In this document: piece after piece, positions 53,102 through 61,196 of the stretch | Layout: each line of letters opens with the position of its first letter | Position numbering within the stretch: position 1 is the stretch's first letter | From: Pseudomonadota bacterium | GTDB taxonomy: Bacteria; Desulfobacterota; Desulfobulbia; Desulfobulbales; Desulfocapsaceae | Length of the DNA: 64,000 nt | Assembly: GCA_018817385.1 (NCBI GenBank) | Contig: JAHIUA010000005.1 | Coordinates: forward strand, 1 to 64,000 | Reading direction: 5' to 3' | Program-made: the position numbers and the translations under genes | Notes under the pieces: model-generated | Told to the model about the DNA's origin: nothing | Databases searched by the model: none | The model's input: the letters and a program-made list of their open reading frames with translations, nothing else

Positions 53102-53121
53102 AGGTAGTCTTCGGGCTATCT
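53102..53121 (+). promoter_or_regulatory. UUCG-tetraloop hairpin upstream of the GTPase start
   Basis: GGTAGTC (53103-53109), TTCG loop, GGCTATC (53114-53120) forms a 7-bp stem with two G-U pairs closed by a C(UUCG)G tetraloop, plus an outer A-T pair. It lies ~19 nt before the TTG start of the GTPase gene. A second G/C-rich element, CTCCCCCTCAAGGGGGGG, lies ~30 nt further upstream. Both may limit translation of the GTPase. Confidence 0.4.
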
Positions 53122-53139
53122 AGGCTAGGGGGTGAAGGG

Positions 53140-53745
53140 TTGAGCTTTATCAACTTAAAAGACAAGGTCGTACAGGTTAAAATTGTATATTACGGCCCTG
53201 GACGCTGCGGAAAAACGACAAACCTTGAATATGTGAATCGTAAATTTCGTGATCAGATCCAATCGGAGATGGTAAGTCTGAAAACGCATGGCGATCGGAC
53301 ATTGTTCTTTGATTTCCTGCCCTTTGATATGGGACAGATTAAAGGCTATGATATAAAAATTCAGCTCTATACGGTTCCTGGTCAGGTGAAATATAATGCG
53401 ACACGTAAGCTGGTATTAAAGGGTGTCGATGGGGTTGTATTTGTTGCAGATGCGATGGAGAAACAGCGAGAGAAAAATATTCGCTCCCTGAATCAGCTGC
53501 ATGAAAATCTTCAGGCTTATAAGGAGTCTATCTTTAAAATTCCATTGGTTATTCAATACAATAAAGTTGATCTTAAAGATCATGGTGTGCCTATATTACC
53601 CACTGCTGTTTTGCGGAAAGACTTGAACAGCAGACTGAAAGTGCCTGACCTTGAAGCAAGTGCCATTACCGGGTACAATGTTGCAGCAACGTTGAAGAAA
53701 ATTATATCGGCAACAGTTGTCTCTATACAGAAAAAATTACTTTAG
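53140..53745 (+). CDS. MglA-family small Ras-like GTPase
   Basis: Cytoplasmic GTPase of 201 residues with TTG start (AGGGGGTG upstream). G1/P-loop is YYGPGRCGKTTN, the G3 region appears as YTVPGQVKYNATRKLVL (in place of DxxG, as in MglA), and G4 is QYNKVDL. The MglA-type TLFFDFLPFDMG strand is also present. MglA with MglB sets cell polarity and governs type IV pilus or gliding motility in Myxococcus; a pilC gene is nearby. The next gene starts 3 nt after its stop. Confidence 0.92.
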   Translation: MSFINLKDKVVQVKIVYYGPGRCGKTTNLEYVNRKFRDQIQSEMVSLKTHGDRTLFFDFLPFDMGQIKGYDIKIQLYTVPGQVKYNATRKLVLKGVDGVVFVADAMEKQREKNIRSLNQLHENLQAYKESIFKIPLVIQYNKVDLKDHGVPILPTAVLRKDLNSRLKVPDLEASAITGYNVAATLKKIISATVVSIQKKLL

Positions 53746-53748
53746 GGA

Positions 53749-56676
53749 ATGAAAACGGTGACACAGCATAGTGAAAATCAATATGATGATGATCTGACCG
53801 TTGGCATGGATGACCATGACTCCTTTTCCACGGACTCTATCAACCTGTTTGAGTTTACCGGCGATGATGACTCGCCTATTGCCCGGTTGAAGACAATTAT
53901 TCTTTCCATTGATTGGGAGATTAATGATGAAATTCTTCAACAGTTGAAGGAGGAACTTCTCGATCTCAATGAGATATGGGCCGGTGATAAAATCAAACAG
54001 GTTTATATCCAGGGCCTGGATAAGATTGGAAAGTATATCTTTAAGGAAAGGGCCAGATCTCATCCCAATGCCATCAAATTGCTTCTCACGTTTTATTATA
54101 ATCTGGAAAAAATTGTCTCTTCTGAAGAGATAATGAGTGACGAGGAGAAGAAAAAGATTCTCCTGGAGGATGTTAAGAAATTTGATCAGTTAAAGGCTCA
54201 GATCAGTAAATCCAGTGGATCCCTGTCCGCCTCAAAAAACGTTGCTTCGCAACCAGCCGCAACAGGGGCCAAAAGTGAAAATGTTCTCAAAACGCTGAAA
54301 GCTCAGATACTGGGCCTTGACTGGGAAATCAACGACCAGGGACTGCAAAAACTCAGTGAAGAAGTAGCTCGCTTGGAAGAAGTATTCAGCCAGAGTAAGG
54401 CTAAACTTATTCTGTTGCAGGGAATTGGTGCGCTCAGTTCTTACATTAAAAAAAGGCGAAGCCAGTCGAACGCAAATGCTTTTTCACTTCTGCACTCGTT
54501 TTACGGGGCTCTGGAGAAAATGATTTTTTCTGAACTTTCAGGAGATGAGGAAAAGACTATCCTTTTCACTGAAGTTGCGAAATTTAATGAGTTCAAGGTT
54601 GAAATTTCAAAAGAGAAATCTGAATCGTCTCCAGTAAAGAAAGCTAGAGGCGCTGCTAGAGATCATGGGAAACCGGCGCTGGCCACTCAAGGTCTTGGGC
54701 AACGTTTTCAATCCAATGAGGATACTGCAGTTCCAGATCAAGATGAAGAAGCGAGCAAGGTCGCCTCTGCTGTGGAATCCCGCCTGGCGGCCGTATTTGG
54801 TGATATCGATGAAGAACAGTCACATAGTCGCACAGATAAGAGCGCCCTGGCAGGGGTGAATGTTGAAACTGAAGCCGATGATGACTCTGATGAAGAGGCA
54901 TTACCCTATGAAGGTGGCACAATTGCCCCGGCTCTCGCTGATGTTGAAGAGGAGAGTAGGTTCAGTGTGGATAGCTTGGCCAAAGAGTTAGCGGCCTCAA
55001 TTGAGAGTGCTGCTCAACAAGCCAGAGCAGGAGAAGGAGTTCTTCCTCCCGGTATAGATGTTGAAACTGAGGCGGATGATGATACAGAGGAGGAAGCTCT
55101 TCCGATGAAAGGAGGAGAGCTTACACCTGCTTTATCTGGTAGTGAAGAAGATTTCAGTTTTGATGAATACGGGCAGAATGAAGCAGTTGCGGATACCGAG
55201 TCAGCTGACTTGGTAAACAGGTTGGATTCGTTTTTTGGTGATGAGGTCGAAGATTCCTCTGATGAATGGAATCTAGAAGAGGAACCGGCTCCTGCTTTTG
55301 CCGAGCCAGCCGAGCCAGCTGCCACAGATAATGAGGTGGCAGAAGAGGTATCAGCGGGCTTGTCTTTCCTGGATGAGGAAGTTCCAGGCCCTGGCTTTGC
55401 TGAGCCAGCCGAGCCATCTGCCACAGATAATGAGGTGGCAGAAGAGGTATCAGCGGGCTTGTCCTTCCTGGATGAGGAAGTTCCAGGCCCCGGCTTTGCT
55501 GAGCCAGCCGAGCCATCTGCCACAGATATTGAGGTGGCAGAAGAGGTATCAGCGGGCTTGTCCTTCCTGGATGAGGAAGTTCCAGGCCCCGGCTTTGCCG
55601 AGCCAGCCGAGCCAGCTGCCACAGATAACGAGGTGGCAGAAGAGGTATCAGCGGGCTTGTCTTTCCTGGATGAGGAAGTTCCAGCCCCCGCCTTTGCTGA
55701 GGAATCTCCTTCCGAGTTCATAGATGAGATTGATGAGCAACAAGTCGAGGAAGAGGAAATCTCATTTACTCTTCCTGGCGAGGAGGCTCCAGAACCACTT
55801 CTTGATGCAGGAGTTGCCGAAAAAAATGGTGACGACGATGATGGTATCGAATTTATAGTGCCTGGAGAGGCATTGGTCGCAGAACAATCCGCTTTTCCTG
55901 CAGGACTGGAGCAGAGTGAAGAAGTGGTCTTTGAGGTTGTGGCAGACGATGTTGAAGTCGATTCATTACCCGGTGAAGAATCAGTTGTTCTATCCCCTTC
56001 CGACCTGGTTGAGGAGGGGGAGATGGCAAAATTTGTTGAAATGGACGAAGAGCAGCCTGCTTCTGCTATAAGTGTTGCAGAGGAAGAACAACTCTTTGAA
56101 GAATACGCACCCGATATGCCCAGTTCTTCGGCCATTGAAGATCTTGCTGTAGAGGATGAATCAGGTTTCTTGTCTGAAACGGACCAGGAAAACCAGGTTG
56201 AAGAAATGCCCATGGTTGCAGCAGAACAGATAGAAACAAAAACTCCTTCCCTCGCCCTTGATGAGCCGACCGGCATTGAATCAGGTAGGCCGGGATCCGA
56301 AGAAAACGAGCTGGCAACACTGCGATCATGTGTCGATTCTCTGCATGGGGATATAACTGATGAGGGCCTTCAATCACTCCTGAATGAAATTAATTTTCTC
56401 AGAAGTAAGCAGGGCTTTGACTGTACTGATAAAATATTTTTGCAACTCCTCTCTACTCTCTGTCAACATATAAGAAGGTTCCGCAGTGATTCTTGTCTCC
56501 AGTCTTTGCAGGTATTGGAGAAAGTCTTCCTTGGACTGGAGAAGAGCCATTCATCAGCATCTCCAGCAGAACAACAGACACAACAGCAACTCCTTGAATG
56601 TACAAGTCAGGTATTACTGTTACAGCAAAGGAGTTTGAGCCGATTAATACCGGAGGGGATTGCAGAGACGAATTAA
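53749..56676 (+). CDS. Large acidic protein with three helical domain copies and 33-residue repeats
   Basis: 975-residue, highly acidic, probably cytoplasmic protein; not recognised as a known family. Three related ~105-residue helical domains are visible: ~45-153 (IDWEINDEILQQLKEELLDL; RSHPNAIKLLLTFYYNLEKI), ~179-288 (LDWEINDQGLQKLSEEVARL; QSNANAFSLLHSFYGALEKM) and ~852-960 (LHGDITDEGLQSLLNEINFL). They flank a long low-complexity, Glu/Ala/Pro-rich linker. The linker has two copies of a VETEADDD...EEALP segment (~369 and ~435) and four 33-residue repeats (517-648). It is only 3 nt from the MglA-type GTPase and so likely an effector, scaffold or polar target of it. No signal peptide or TM segment. 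Confidence 0.85.
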   Translation: MKTVTQHSENQYDDDLTVGMDDHDSFSTDSINLFEFTGDDDSPIARLKTIILSIDWEINDEILQQLKEELLDLNEIWAGDKIKQVYIQGLDKIGKYIFKERARSHPNAIKLLLTFYYNLEKIVSSEEIMSDEEKKKILLEDVKKFDQLKAQISKSSGSLSASKNVASQPAATGAKSENVLKTLKAQILGLDWEINDQGLQKLSEEVARLEEVFSQSKAKLILLQGIGALSSYIKKRRSQSNANAFSLLHSFYGALEKMIFSELSGDEEKTILFTEVAKFNEFKVEISKEKSESSPVKKARGAARDHGKPALATQGLGQRFQSNEDTAVPDQDEEASKVASAVESRLAAVFGDIDEEQSHSRTDKSALAGVNVETEADDDSDEEALPYEGGTIAPALADVEEESRFSVDSLAKELAASIESAAQQARAGEGVLPPGIDVETEADDDTEEEALPMKGGELTPALSGSEEDFSFDEYGQNEAVADTESADLVNRLDSFFGDEVEDSSDEWNLEEEPAPAFAEPAEPAATDNEVAEEVSAGLSFLDEEVPGPGFAEPAEPSATDNEVAEEVSAGLSFLDEEVPGPGFAEPAEPSATDIEVAEEVSAGLSFLDEEVPGPGFAEPAEPAATDNEVAEEVSAGLSFLDEEVPAPAFAEESPSEFIDEIDEQQVEEEEISFTLPGEEAPEPLLDAGVAEKNGDDDDGIEFIVPGEALVAEQSAFPAGLEQSEEVVFEVVADDVEVDSLPGEESVVLSPSDLVEEGEMAKFVEMDEEQPASAISVAEEEQLFEEYAPDMPSSSAIEDLAVEDESGFLSETDQENQVEEMPMVAAEQIETKTPSLALDEPTGIESGRPGSEENELATLRSCVDSLHGDITDEGLQSLLNEINFLRSKQGFDCTDKIFLQLLSTLCQHIRRFRSDSCLQSLQVLEKVFLGLEKSHSSASPAEQQTQQQLLECTSQVLLLQQRSLSRLIPEGIAETN
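55297..55692 (+). repeat. Four tandem 99-bp repeats within the acidic protein gene
   Basis: Four head-to-tail 99-bp units (starts 55297, 55396, 55495, 55594), each coding FAEPAEP(A/S)ATD followed by VAEEVSAGLSFLDEE and VP(G/A)P(G/A). A partial fifth unit (FAEESPS) follows. Units are nearly identical at DNA level, including synonymous positions, indicating recent duplication or homogenisation. Unit number is likely to vary between strains. Confidence 0.9.
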
Positions 56677-56843
56677 AGGATGTCTCTATCACAGTAACAG
56701 AATGGAGACAGAGAGAAAAAAAAGCAGTGTCTCTGCAAAATGTACGTTTGATCATAACTGAAACAGAGGAAATACCGATAGATTTTTTTCAGCAGGAGAA
56801 GGTACAGATAAAGAAGAAAGTTCTCGATGAGATCAGTTCGTAA
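56598..56843 (+). CDS. Doubtful short ORF overlapping the end of the acidic protein gene
   Basis: An 81-residue frame overlaps the last 79 nt of the large gene in a different phase and ends 49 nt before a terminator. Its C-terminal half (NVRLIITETEEIPIDFFQQE) looks protein-like, but no good start or ribosome site is visible. It may be chance, or the remnant of a longer C-terminus lost by frameshift. Confidence 0.2.
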   Translation: MYKSGITVTAKEFEPINTGGDCRDELKDVSITVTEWRQREKKAVSLQNVRLIITETEEIPIDFFQQEKVQIKKKVLDEISS

Positions 56844-56892
56844 GGCAAAGAACTGGTAGCTTATCACTAAAGAAGCAAATGGTTACCCCTGT

Positions 56893-56924
56893 AAAAGGCC
56901 TGCTCTAAAGAAGCAGGCCTTTTT
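56893..56924 (+). terminator. Rho-independent terminator of the roadblock-GTPase locus
   Basis: AAAAGGCCTGCT (56893-56904) pairs with AGCAGGCCTTTT (56912-56923) around a 7-nt loop and runs into T residues. It marks the end of the GTPase/acidic-protein transcript. Confidence 0.9.
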
Positions 56925-57238
56925 ACGTTGGTGTTTGGCTGACAGACCAGGGGCTTGTTTGGGAAGAGGCATTTTATTCAAAATCGACTCATTTCTAAAA
57001 AACAAGCGCAACCATCTAGTCAATATTGTGAGCATTAATTTTTTGAAATAACAAAGAGTTTGGGAGAAAGGGCATTGTCAGACAGGTTCTTAGAGTATAT
57101 TCCTTTTTGGGACTTTACTTGAGGGAGTTCTGCCGAAGCCATGGTCCCTGAATCGCTTCGCTGTTGTGGGTCTTGTGAATTACCCCGGATGTGTTTACCT
57201 TGTCTTGGGATATAAAAATAAGGTAAGATCCTTTTACG

Positions 57239-57406
57239 CTAGGAGTCTGTCGGATTTAGAGGATCGTAGCGAAAATTAGAGAAATCGAGACCAGATTTTT
57301 ATGGATTTGAGGCGAATAGCAGGTCTATTTAACGAAAAGCCATGGAAATTTGGGCCGATTTGTCAAATTTGGAGCAGATTTATGTCTAAATCCGACAGGC
57401 TCCTAG
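57239..57406. mobile_element. MITE-like element, ~160 bp with near-perfect terminal inverted repeats
   Basis: The ends read CTAGGAGTCTGTCGGATTTAGA (57239-57260) and its inverse (57385-57406), 22 bp with one mismatch. The outermost CTAG on each side (57239-57242, 57403-57406) can be read as a 4-bp target duplication, or TA as a 2-bp one, leaving a ~160-bp non-coding body. There is no transposase. This is the structure of a miniature inverted-repeat element mobilised by a transposase encoded elsewhere. It lies in the 535-nt gene-free stretch 56925-57459, the remainder of which shows nothing. Confidence 0.6.
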
Positions 57407-57459
57407 GCTGCTGTGAAGAGTCTTTAAGTCTTTTCGGTTTTTAGTTATGGATTGAGTGT

Positions 57460-59172
57460 ATGAAGAAAGTAGGAGTGGGAATATTTTTTTTCTTCTGCTG
57501 TTTTGCTCTTGTTGTATTGCTGTTGAGCAAGCAGGAGGAAAAGGTGGTAGCTGCAGAATTTCTTCCTGAGAATGTGCTGTTTTATGGTGAACAGCATGAT
57601 TTTTCTCTTATGTATCAGAAATTTCAGGCCTCTCCCTTGGGGAAAACCCTTGCCCGTCTCAATTATGGAGAAATTGCTGTTGAACTGGGTAGTTCAGCAG
57701 AAAAAGTTCAAGAGATGGAGACTTGGCGTCTAAAGATCAGTACTATTCTCGACAGCTCTACAGTTAACGAATTGTTAGGCAAAGAATTTTCTGTTGCCTT
57801 ATTTCCTACCGACTCGTGGTCAGTAGCTGACCCTACCAGAAGCTTGGAAGAAAGATTGCTTTTGATTGCCCGTCCCCGCCATAATGCTCATCTCTTTAAT
57901 TTCCTTGCTTCTTTCTTTACCAACAAAATTCAACAGACGACTGTTCAGTATGGCAGTCATAGCATTAGCAGGTATCGAGTTGATGATAAAAGGATCGTTT
58001 CAGCCGTTACGGTGAAAGGAGTGATTGTGGCTGGTTTTGATGAACGCCTGCTACGAAGGAGTCTTGACTGCTATGATGAGCGAAAGGGGACACTGCAGCA
58101 GAATAGTGCATTTCAGCGCTTGCGAAAGAGCCTGAAGCAGGCGAAACTGTTTACCTATGTTTCTTTGCCTGCACTCTATGAAGAGGGACGTATTGTTTCT
58201 GAGAGGCTTTCTGACGGGGATCGGCAGGCGTTCCTTGCCCTCCTTGATCAGTGGAGAGGATGGGGCGCAGCAGCGTGTGGCGCCTGGGAGGAAGAGGGAC
58301 TGGTTCAGAGTAAGGCCTTAATTCTTTATGATATTCAGGAACTTGATCCAAGGGTGGCAGCATTTATTGCTGTAAAACCTTCTAGTAATACTACACTGAC
58401 TATGGTTCCTGCAGATGTCCTTTTCTACTCCTGGGTGAACACGCTTAACCTTTCTTTTGTCTGGGAAATGTACTCTTCCTGGATGGTTGATCAGCCTGGG
58501 GATCTGAATGTACTGCGCCAGGAAGTGAGAGATAGTACTGGCGTGGAAATTGAAGATCTGCTGACCATGGTGGGCAAGGAATTTGCTGTTTTGGTCAAAG
58601 ACGTTGATTCCAGCGGTGTTCCCTTACCCAAGGCGGCTCTGGTCATCAAACTCAAAGAACCCAAAGCATTCCTGGCAGTTTTTGAAAAGCTTCTTGCGGC
58701 AGCAGAGATTCCTGTTCGTAAGGAAAAATATAAGAATGAAAGTATCTCTTACTGGGGTCTTGCGCCACAAGGTGGCTTGCAGCCGGCATTCAGTATTCAA
58801 AAAGAATATCTTCTTCTCTCCAACAGTATTGATGTCATCAAGCAGATTGTTACGAAGCAGACGAAACCGAAAAAGAATTTTTTTGAAAATCCGGACATGG
58901 CGCTGGTGGGAAAGGGCTTGCTCTTAAAAAATAATGCAGCACTCTATATCGATATAGCCAGCCTTGCCGATGTATTAAAAGATCTGGCCTCCTGGGCAGG
59001 AGCCATCGCAACGCTTCAGGGCCCAGAAGTTGCTCGAACATCACAGGTTGTTGTAGAGCAGATTGTTCAACCCGTGCTCGATGGCGTCGCCATGTACTCA
59101 AAGCTGGGATCACGGATCATCATAGGCAAAGACACTATTATGATGGAAGCAACTGCCAGTGTAGTTCAATAA
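57460..59172 (+). CDS. Membrane-anchored periplasmic protein, DUF3352-like, function unknown
   Basis: 570 residues. A single N-terminal hydrophobic helix (VGIFFFFCCFALVVLLLS) probably anchors a large periplasmic domain. The body repeats a pattern of a 'LPENVLFYGEQHDFSLMYQ' type opening, later 'VPADVLFYSWVNTLNLSFVW', each followed by a helical stretch and a GKEFSVALF/GKEFAVLVK strand, suggesting an internal duplication. This layout recalls DUF3352/DUF945-type proteins, but I am not certain. The ATG has no strong ribosome site. The gene lies directly after the MITE-like element and 37 nt before the next gene, which reaches thiL. Confidence 0.65.
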   Translation: MKKVGVGIFFFFCCFALVVLLLSKQEEKVVAAEFLPENVLFYGEQHDFSLMYQKFQASPLGKTLARLNYGEIAVELGSSAEKVQEMETWRLKISTILDSSTVNELLGKEFSVALFPTDSWSVADPTRSLEERLLLIARPRHNAHLFNFLASFFTNKIQQTTVQYGSHSISRYRVDDKRIVSAVTVKGVIVAGFDERLLRRSLDCYDERKGTLQQNSAFQRLRKSLKQAKLFTYVSLPALYEEGRIVSERLSDGDRQAFLALLDQWRGWGAAACGAWEEEGLVQSKALILYDIQELDPRVAAFIAVKPSSNTTLTMVPADVLFYSWVNTLNLSFVWEMYSSWMVDQPGDLNVLRQEVRDSTGVEIEDLLTMVGKEFAVLVKDVDSSGVPLPKAALVIKLKEPKAFLAVFEKLLAAAEIPVRKEKYKNESISYWGLAPQGGLQPAFSIQKEYLLLSNSIDVIKQIVTKQTKPKKNFFENPDMALVGKGLLLKNNAALYIDIASLADVLKDLASWAGAIATLQGPEVARTSQVVVEQIVQPVLDGVAMYSKLGSRIIIGKDTIMMEATASVVQ

Positions 59173-59209
59173 TTTTTTCAATCAGTTTATCAGGCACCGG
59201 GAGTTATTC

Positions 59210-59587
59210 ATGGAAAAACTTGTAGCCGAATTGCGTCAGATTATACCGTTCAAGGACACCACCGACATAGGAGATATCGTTTTGATAGCCTCTAAAGAAC
59301 CTCAGATGCTGGTGTATGCCCTGGTAACCGATATTAGCCGTGACACCTCACGTAAGGACGAATGGTGGCATCTCGGCCTCACCTTTCTTGCTATTCCTCC
59401 GCAGGAAATCACCTGGACCTTGCGTACTTTGCAGATGACCGGCATGGAGATCTTCACCATGGGTGGAGAAGAACGTTTTCTCAAGGCCGTGAACCTGGCC
59501 CCACGTATCAAAAGGTCATCCCAGGCCACTCAGTCGCAACAAGAGAATGAAAAGAAAAAGGATTCTTTTCTTAAACGGGTGAAATAG
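59210..59587 (+). CDS. Conserved-looking hypothetical protein (125 aa)
   Basis: Soluble protein with an alpha/beta N-terminal domain (PFKDTTDIGDIVLIASKEPQ, LVYALVTDISRDTSRKDEWW, HLGLTFLAIPPQEITWTLR) and a charged tail (QQENEKKKDSFLKRVK). I do not recognise the family. A GGGAG site precedes the ATG. Its stop overlaps the thiL GTG by one base (TAGTG), so it is translationally coupled to thiamine-phosphate kinase; a role in thiamine metabolism is not implied by its sequence. Confidence 0.7.
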   Translation: MEKLVAELRQIIPFKDTTDIGDIVLIASKEPQMLVYALVTDISRDTSRKDEWWHLGLTFLAIPPQEITWTLRTLQMTGMEIFTMGGEERFLKAVNLAPRIKRSSQATQSQQENEKKKDSFLKRVK

Positions 59588-60576
59588 TGGCAGCATGGTC
59601 AGAACGGGAGCTTATTCGGAAGATACTCCAGGCAGGGAATGGTCAATCCACTGGCTTGATCAAAGGGATCGGCGACGACTGTTGCGAGGTTGTTGCCCAT
59701 GGAGCCTGGTTGATCAGTACAGACACTTTGGTCGATTCAATCCACTTTGATCGTAGCTGGCATCCCCCGTATCTGCTTGGCCGGAAATCTGTGGCCGTTA
59801 ACCTGAGTGATATAGCAGCAATGGGCGGAAGGCCACGATTTATCCTCCTCTCTCTCTGTCTACCAAAGGAGCTTGACGCTGAGTGGATCAGTCTCTGGTT
59901 GCAAGGGGCTTTGGAGATCCTCCGGGAATATGATTGTCTCTTGATAGGGGGGGATACGGTGCTGGGTCGGGAACTGGTCTTGACAGTTACGGTTCTGGGT
60001 GAACCTGTGGGCCATGGGGCCATCTATCGTTCTGGTGCTGGTCAAGGGGACACTGTCTGGGTTTCAGGACCTCTTGGTTCTGCCGGTGCTGGCCTGGAAC
60101 TTTTTTCTGCCGAGAAAGAGAAACCTGGTCTGCTTGACCTGTCCAGATGGCAGCGCCTGCTGGATGCCCATCTTAATCCGCTGCCCTGTATAGGCCTAGG
60201 CATGGAGCTTGCCGAAAGCGGTCTGGTAAGCGCCATGCAGGATATCTCTGATGGCATAGCCACAGATCTGGCCCATATCTGCCAGGCCTCAGGGGTTGGA
60301 GGTCTGATTCAGGCAGAACGACTTCCCTTCCTTCCAGAGCTCACCAGTGCGGCAGAAGTTTTGCATCTGAAAGTTGAAGATCTTATTCTGCGCAGCGGAG
60401 AAGATTATCAGCTGCTCTTTACCGTACGCAGAGGATATGAAGAAAAGTTGGCCCAGCTCTTGGAGGAAAAGGGCAGGGAGGTTTTTAAAATTGGAGAAAT
60501 CCGAGCCGGTCAAGGACTCTTTTTACAAACAGAATCAAAAGAAAAAGAGATATCCTTTCAGGGCTACGAGCACTAA
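59587..60576 (+). CDS. thiL: Thiamine-monophosphate kinase
   Basis: Phosphorylates thiamine monophosphate to the diphosphate cofactor; 329 residues. GTG start overlapping the preceding stop. Motifs: LIKGIGDDCCEVV, STDTLVDSIHFD, GRKSVAVNLSDIAAMGGRPR, LIGGDTVLG, MQDISDGIATDLAHICQASG and SGEDYQLLFTV. Normal length for the family. Convergent with the deaminase gene (30 nt). Confidence 0.95.
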   Translation: MAAWSERELIRKILQAGNGQSTGLIKGIGDDCCEVVAHGAWLISTDTLVDSIHFDRSWHPPYLLGRKSVAVNLSDIAAMGGRPRFILLSLCLPKELDAEWISLWLQGALEILREYDCLLIGGDTVLGRELVLTVTVLGEPVGHGAIYRSGAGQGDTVWVSGPLGSAGAGLELFSAEKEKPGLLDLSRWQRLLDAHLNPLPCIGLGMELAESGLVSAMQDISDGIATDLAHICQASGVGGLIQAERLPFLPELTSAAEVLHLKVEDLILRSGEDYQLLFTVRRGYEEKLAQLLEEKGREVFKIGEIRAGQGLFLQTESKEKEISFQGYEH

Positions 60577-60606
60577 CGTATCATCTTCTTTTTCCTGGCT
60601 TCAGCC

Positions 60607-61113
60607 TTACTCTTCGGGAAAGAGTTTCAAGGTCACCTCCTTGGCGTGGATTTGAAATTGCCGATAGCTGGTTTTTGCTTGATCCAGCATGCGCTTAGAG
60701 GCCTTTACCGAATCACTCTCCGCATATTTGTCCGACATATAGATAATTTCTTTGATCCCTGACTGAATGATGACCTTGGTGCACTCATTACAGGGGAAGA
60801 GGCCAACGTAGATTCTACATCCTTTCAGGTTATAGGAGATGGAATTGAGGACAGCATTGAGTTCCGCATGACAGACATAGGGATACTTGGTGTCCAGAAG
60901 ATCGCCTTCACGGGCCCATGGCAGTTCATCGTCTGAACATCCCCAGGGAAAACCGTTATAGCCCACCCCCACGATTTTGTTGTCCTCATTGGCTACACAG
61001 GCTCCTACCTGGGTGTTGGGGTCTTTGCTGCGTTGGGCCGAAAGCAGGGCAACAGCCATAAAATACTCATCCCAACTGAGATAGTCCTCTCGTTTTTTGG
61101 TCGCTGCTATCAT
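60607..61113 (-). CDS. dCMP deaminase-family protein (ComEB-like)
   Basis: Zinc deaminase of 168 residues, probably converting dCMP to dUMP for dTMP synthesis. The zinc motifs are [13 protein letters not shown] and [17 protein letters not shown]-terminal [40 protein letters not shown] and [17 protein letters not shown] match the dCMP-deaminase branch. It is third in a minus-strand run after a hydrolase and a binding lipoprotein, 83 nt from the latter. Confidence 0.93.
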   Translation of the reverse strand: MIAATKKREDYLSWDEYFMAVALLSAQRSKDPNTQVGACVANEDNKIVGVGYNGFPWGCSDDELPWAREGDLLDTKYPYVCHAELNAVLNSISYNLKGCRIYVGLFPCNECTKVIIQSGIKEIIYMSDKYAESDSVKASKRMLDQAKTSYRQFQIHAKEVTLKLFPEE

Positions 61114-61196
61114 ACCTATCGATGCCTATATTGTTTACTGGTTGATGGGGAGAGCCTCTTCAGAGTGCTTCTCGCAGTGATTGGTCTTCTCGTTCT

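Noticed and set aside
55014-56276. 420-residue minus-strand ORF, Ser-rich
   Set aside because: Antisense of the acidic repeat protein; the Ser/Thr composition is the complement of its Glu/Ala codons. No start signal or family features.
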